Assembly (NCBI RefSeq): GCF_002443155.1
Contig: NZ_CP023667.1
Location: 3,348,001-3,412,000, forward strand
DNA from: Alcaligenes faecalis
Lineage (GTDB): Bacteria; Pseudomonadota; Gammaproteobacteria; Burkholderiales; Burkholderiaceae_B
Length of the DNA: 64,000 nucleotides
Direction of reading: 5' to 3'
The notes under the pieces are model-generated. The model did no database searches and was not told the DNA's origin. It saw nothing but the letters and a program-made list of their open reading frames with translations. Positions 63,287-64,000 of this stretch are shown in pieces. Position numbers and translations under genes: made by a program. The first letter of the stretch is position 1; each line of letters opens with the position of its first letter.

Positions 63287-64000
63287 TTACGTTGAGCCTT
63301 TAGGATAAACAGTTAATAAACAGGCGTCTTTTTCAAGCTTGTATTCAGTATATTTTCCAGCCAGTCCCAGGGCGTCTATATCTGCTAACCAGTGTTGCAC
63401 CACTTGCTTTTCATCTTCGCGGATATAGTCATCCATCAAAAAATCAATATGGGCATTAGGGAAATGCTCCACCAATAAAGGACCTGCGGGGTATCGGGCT
63501 TGAGGGCCCGTAGCCGCCGGAGGACCATCTACAATCACCAAAATGCGCTTTCGAGTAACTTGCTTTTGTCTGGCCAGTTTGGCCAAGGTGCTTTGGCAGC
63601 TGTAATACGGATAAACTTGGCCGTCCGCAGACTGCCAGTCCTTAAGTGGTGCCAGTGTCAGCTGTGCAGCCTGCTCCAACCCTGCTTGTTGAAGATGCGC
63701 TAAGGTTTGCTCGTAATACGAATCCAAATGCTCGAAGGACACGAACTGGGTCTGTCGGGTATCACCTCGTTCCGCCATCAACGCCAATGTCTTAGCCACA
63801 ATAACGGTGGACATGCCTGACCCAAACTCAATGACAAGGTCGTAGGGCTTAAGCACCAATTGCCGCATCAAACATAATGCAAAGTCTGCAGAGATTGGCC
63901 AACTGTGGGCCTCACTGTTAAATGCAGGTAGCACTCCAGTGGCAAAATACTCTTGCATCCCAACAAAGGACTGGAGCTGACGTACCGCATTAGCACTATT
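63287..64000 (-). CDS. Class I SAM-methyltransferase-like protein (5' end outside window)
   Basis: At least 237 residues; the frame is open through the last 14 codons to the window edge (reading [10 protein letters not shown]...), so the ATG at 63958 may not be the true start and the gene probably begins outside. A SAM-binding-like motif is visible ([19 protein letters not shown]), and the rest ([37 protein letters not shown]) fits the O-methyltransferase-like proteins found in glycan clusters. It is the first visible gene of the polysaccharide transcript. Confidence 0.65.
   Translation of the reverse strand, partial: NSANAVRQLQSFVGMQEYFATGVLPAFNSEAHSWPISADFALCLMRQLVLKPYDLVIEFGSGMSTVIVAKTLALMAERGDTRQTQFVSFEHLDSYYEQTLAHLQQAGLEQAAQLTLAPLKDWQSADGQVYPYYSCQSTLAKLARQKQVTRKRILVIVDGPPAATGPQARYPAGPLLVEHFPNAHIDFLMDDYIREDEKQVVQHWLADIDALGLAGKYTEYKLEKDACLLTVYPKGST

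Noticed and set aside
1..64000. CRISPR arrays, complete insertion sequences, prophage genes or rRNA genes
   Set aside because: None was found: no regular direct repeats with spacers, no transposase or integrase family motifs and no rRNA-like sequence were recognised by eye.

Overview
The window looks like chromosomal DNA of a denitrifying betaproteobacterium of the Alcaligenaceae, probably Alcaligenes itself. The case rests on a complete nosRZDFYLX operon of the Tat-exported (clade I) type, several Bug/TctC-type periplasmic binding proteins, a selenocysteine formate dehydrogenase with its dedicated sel genes, and G+C-rich coding DNA. The genus is inferred from overall gene content, not from a marker gene.

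Region 1 (1-9266): the end of an MFS transporter, a nitrilase, a small HTH protein, and a 680-bp intergenic stretch holding a hexamer repeat and a ~240-bp imperfect palindrome. Next comes a translationally coupled uptake operon on the minus strand (binding protein, permease, ATPase, a His-rich CopD-like membrane protein, and a TonB-dependent receptor). Divergent from it are a DNR-like CRP/FNR regulator and a truncated haemoglobin-DUF1971 fusion. The same 16-bp operator occurs in opposite orientations upstream of the uptake operon and of the globin gene, each time at the same distance from an identical -10 hexamer, with a Fur-like box beside the first. The locus reads as an anoxia/NO-activated, iron-repressed uptake and NO-defence module.

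Region 2 (9267-18754): formate dehydrogenase-N (fdnG with an in-frame UGA/Sec codon and SECIS hairpin, fdxH, fdnI), fdhE, selA, selB and tRNA-Sec (selC). selD (28154) and selU/mnmH (32547) lie nearby, so every dedicated gene of Sec insertion and tRNA selenation is within the window.

Region 3 (18812-33641): catabolic and uptake genes. These are an XRE-cupin regulator with an aldolase, a GST and a Bug protein; two ferric-siderophore receptors with Fur-like boxes; a patatin-like protein; selD; and a Bug/metallo-hydrolase pair divergent from a LysR regulator, with selU overlapping the LysR gene.

Region 4 (33813-44331): nosRZDFYLX for nitrous-oxide reduction, then pgi.

Region 5 (44449-64000): a VapBC toxin-antitoxin pair, then a minus-strand surface-polysaccharide cluster running off the window. 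It has wecB/wecC (UDP-ManNAcA supply), glycosyltransferases including a 1122-residue fusion, two tandem CE4-type deacetylases, an SDR, and an LtaS-like sulfatase-fold protein. A conspicuously AT-rich insert of three genes (Asn-synthase-like, heparinase II/III-like, DUF6270-like) sits inside it. The composition change falls within the giant glycosyltransferase gene, suggesting a swapped polysaccharide-type cassette.
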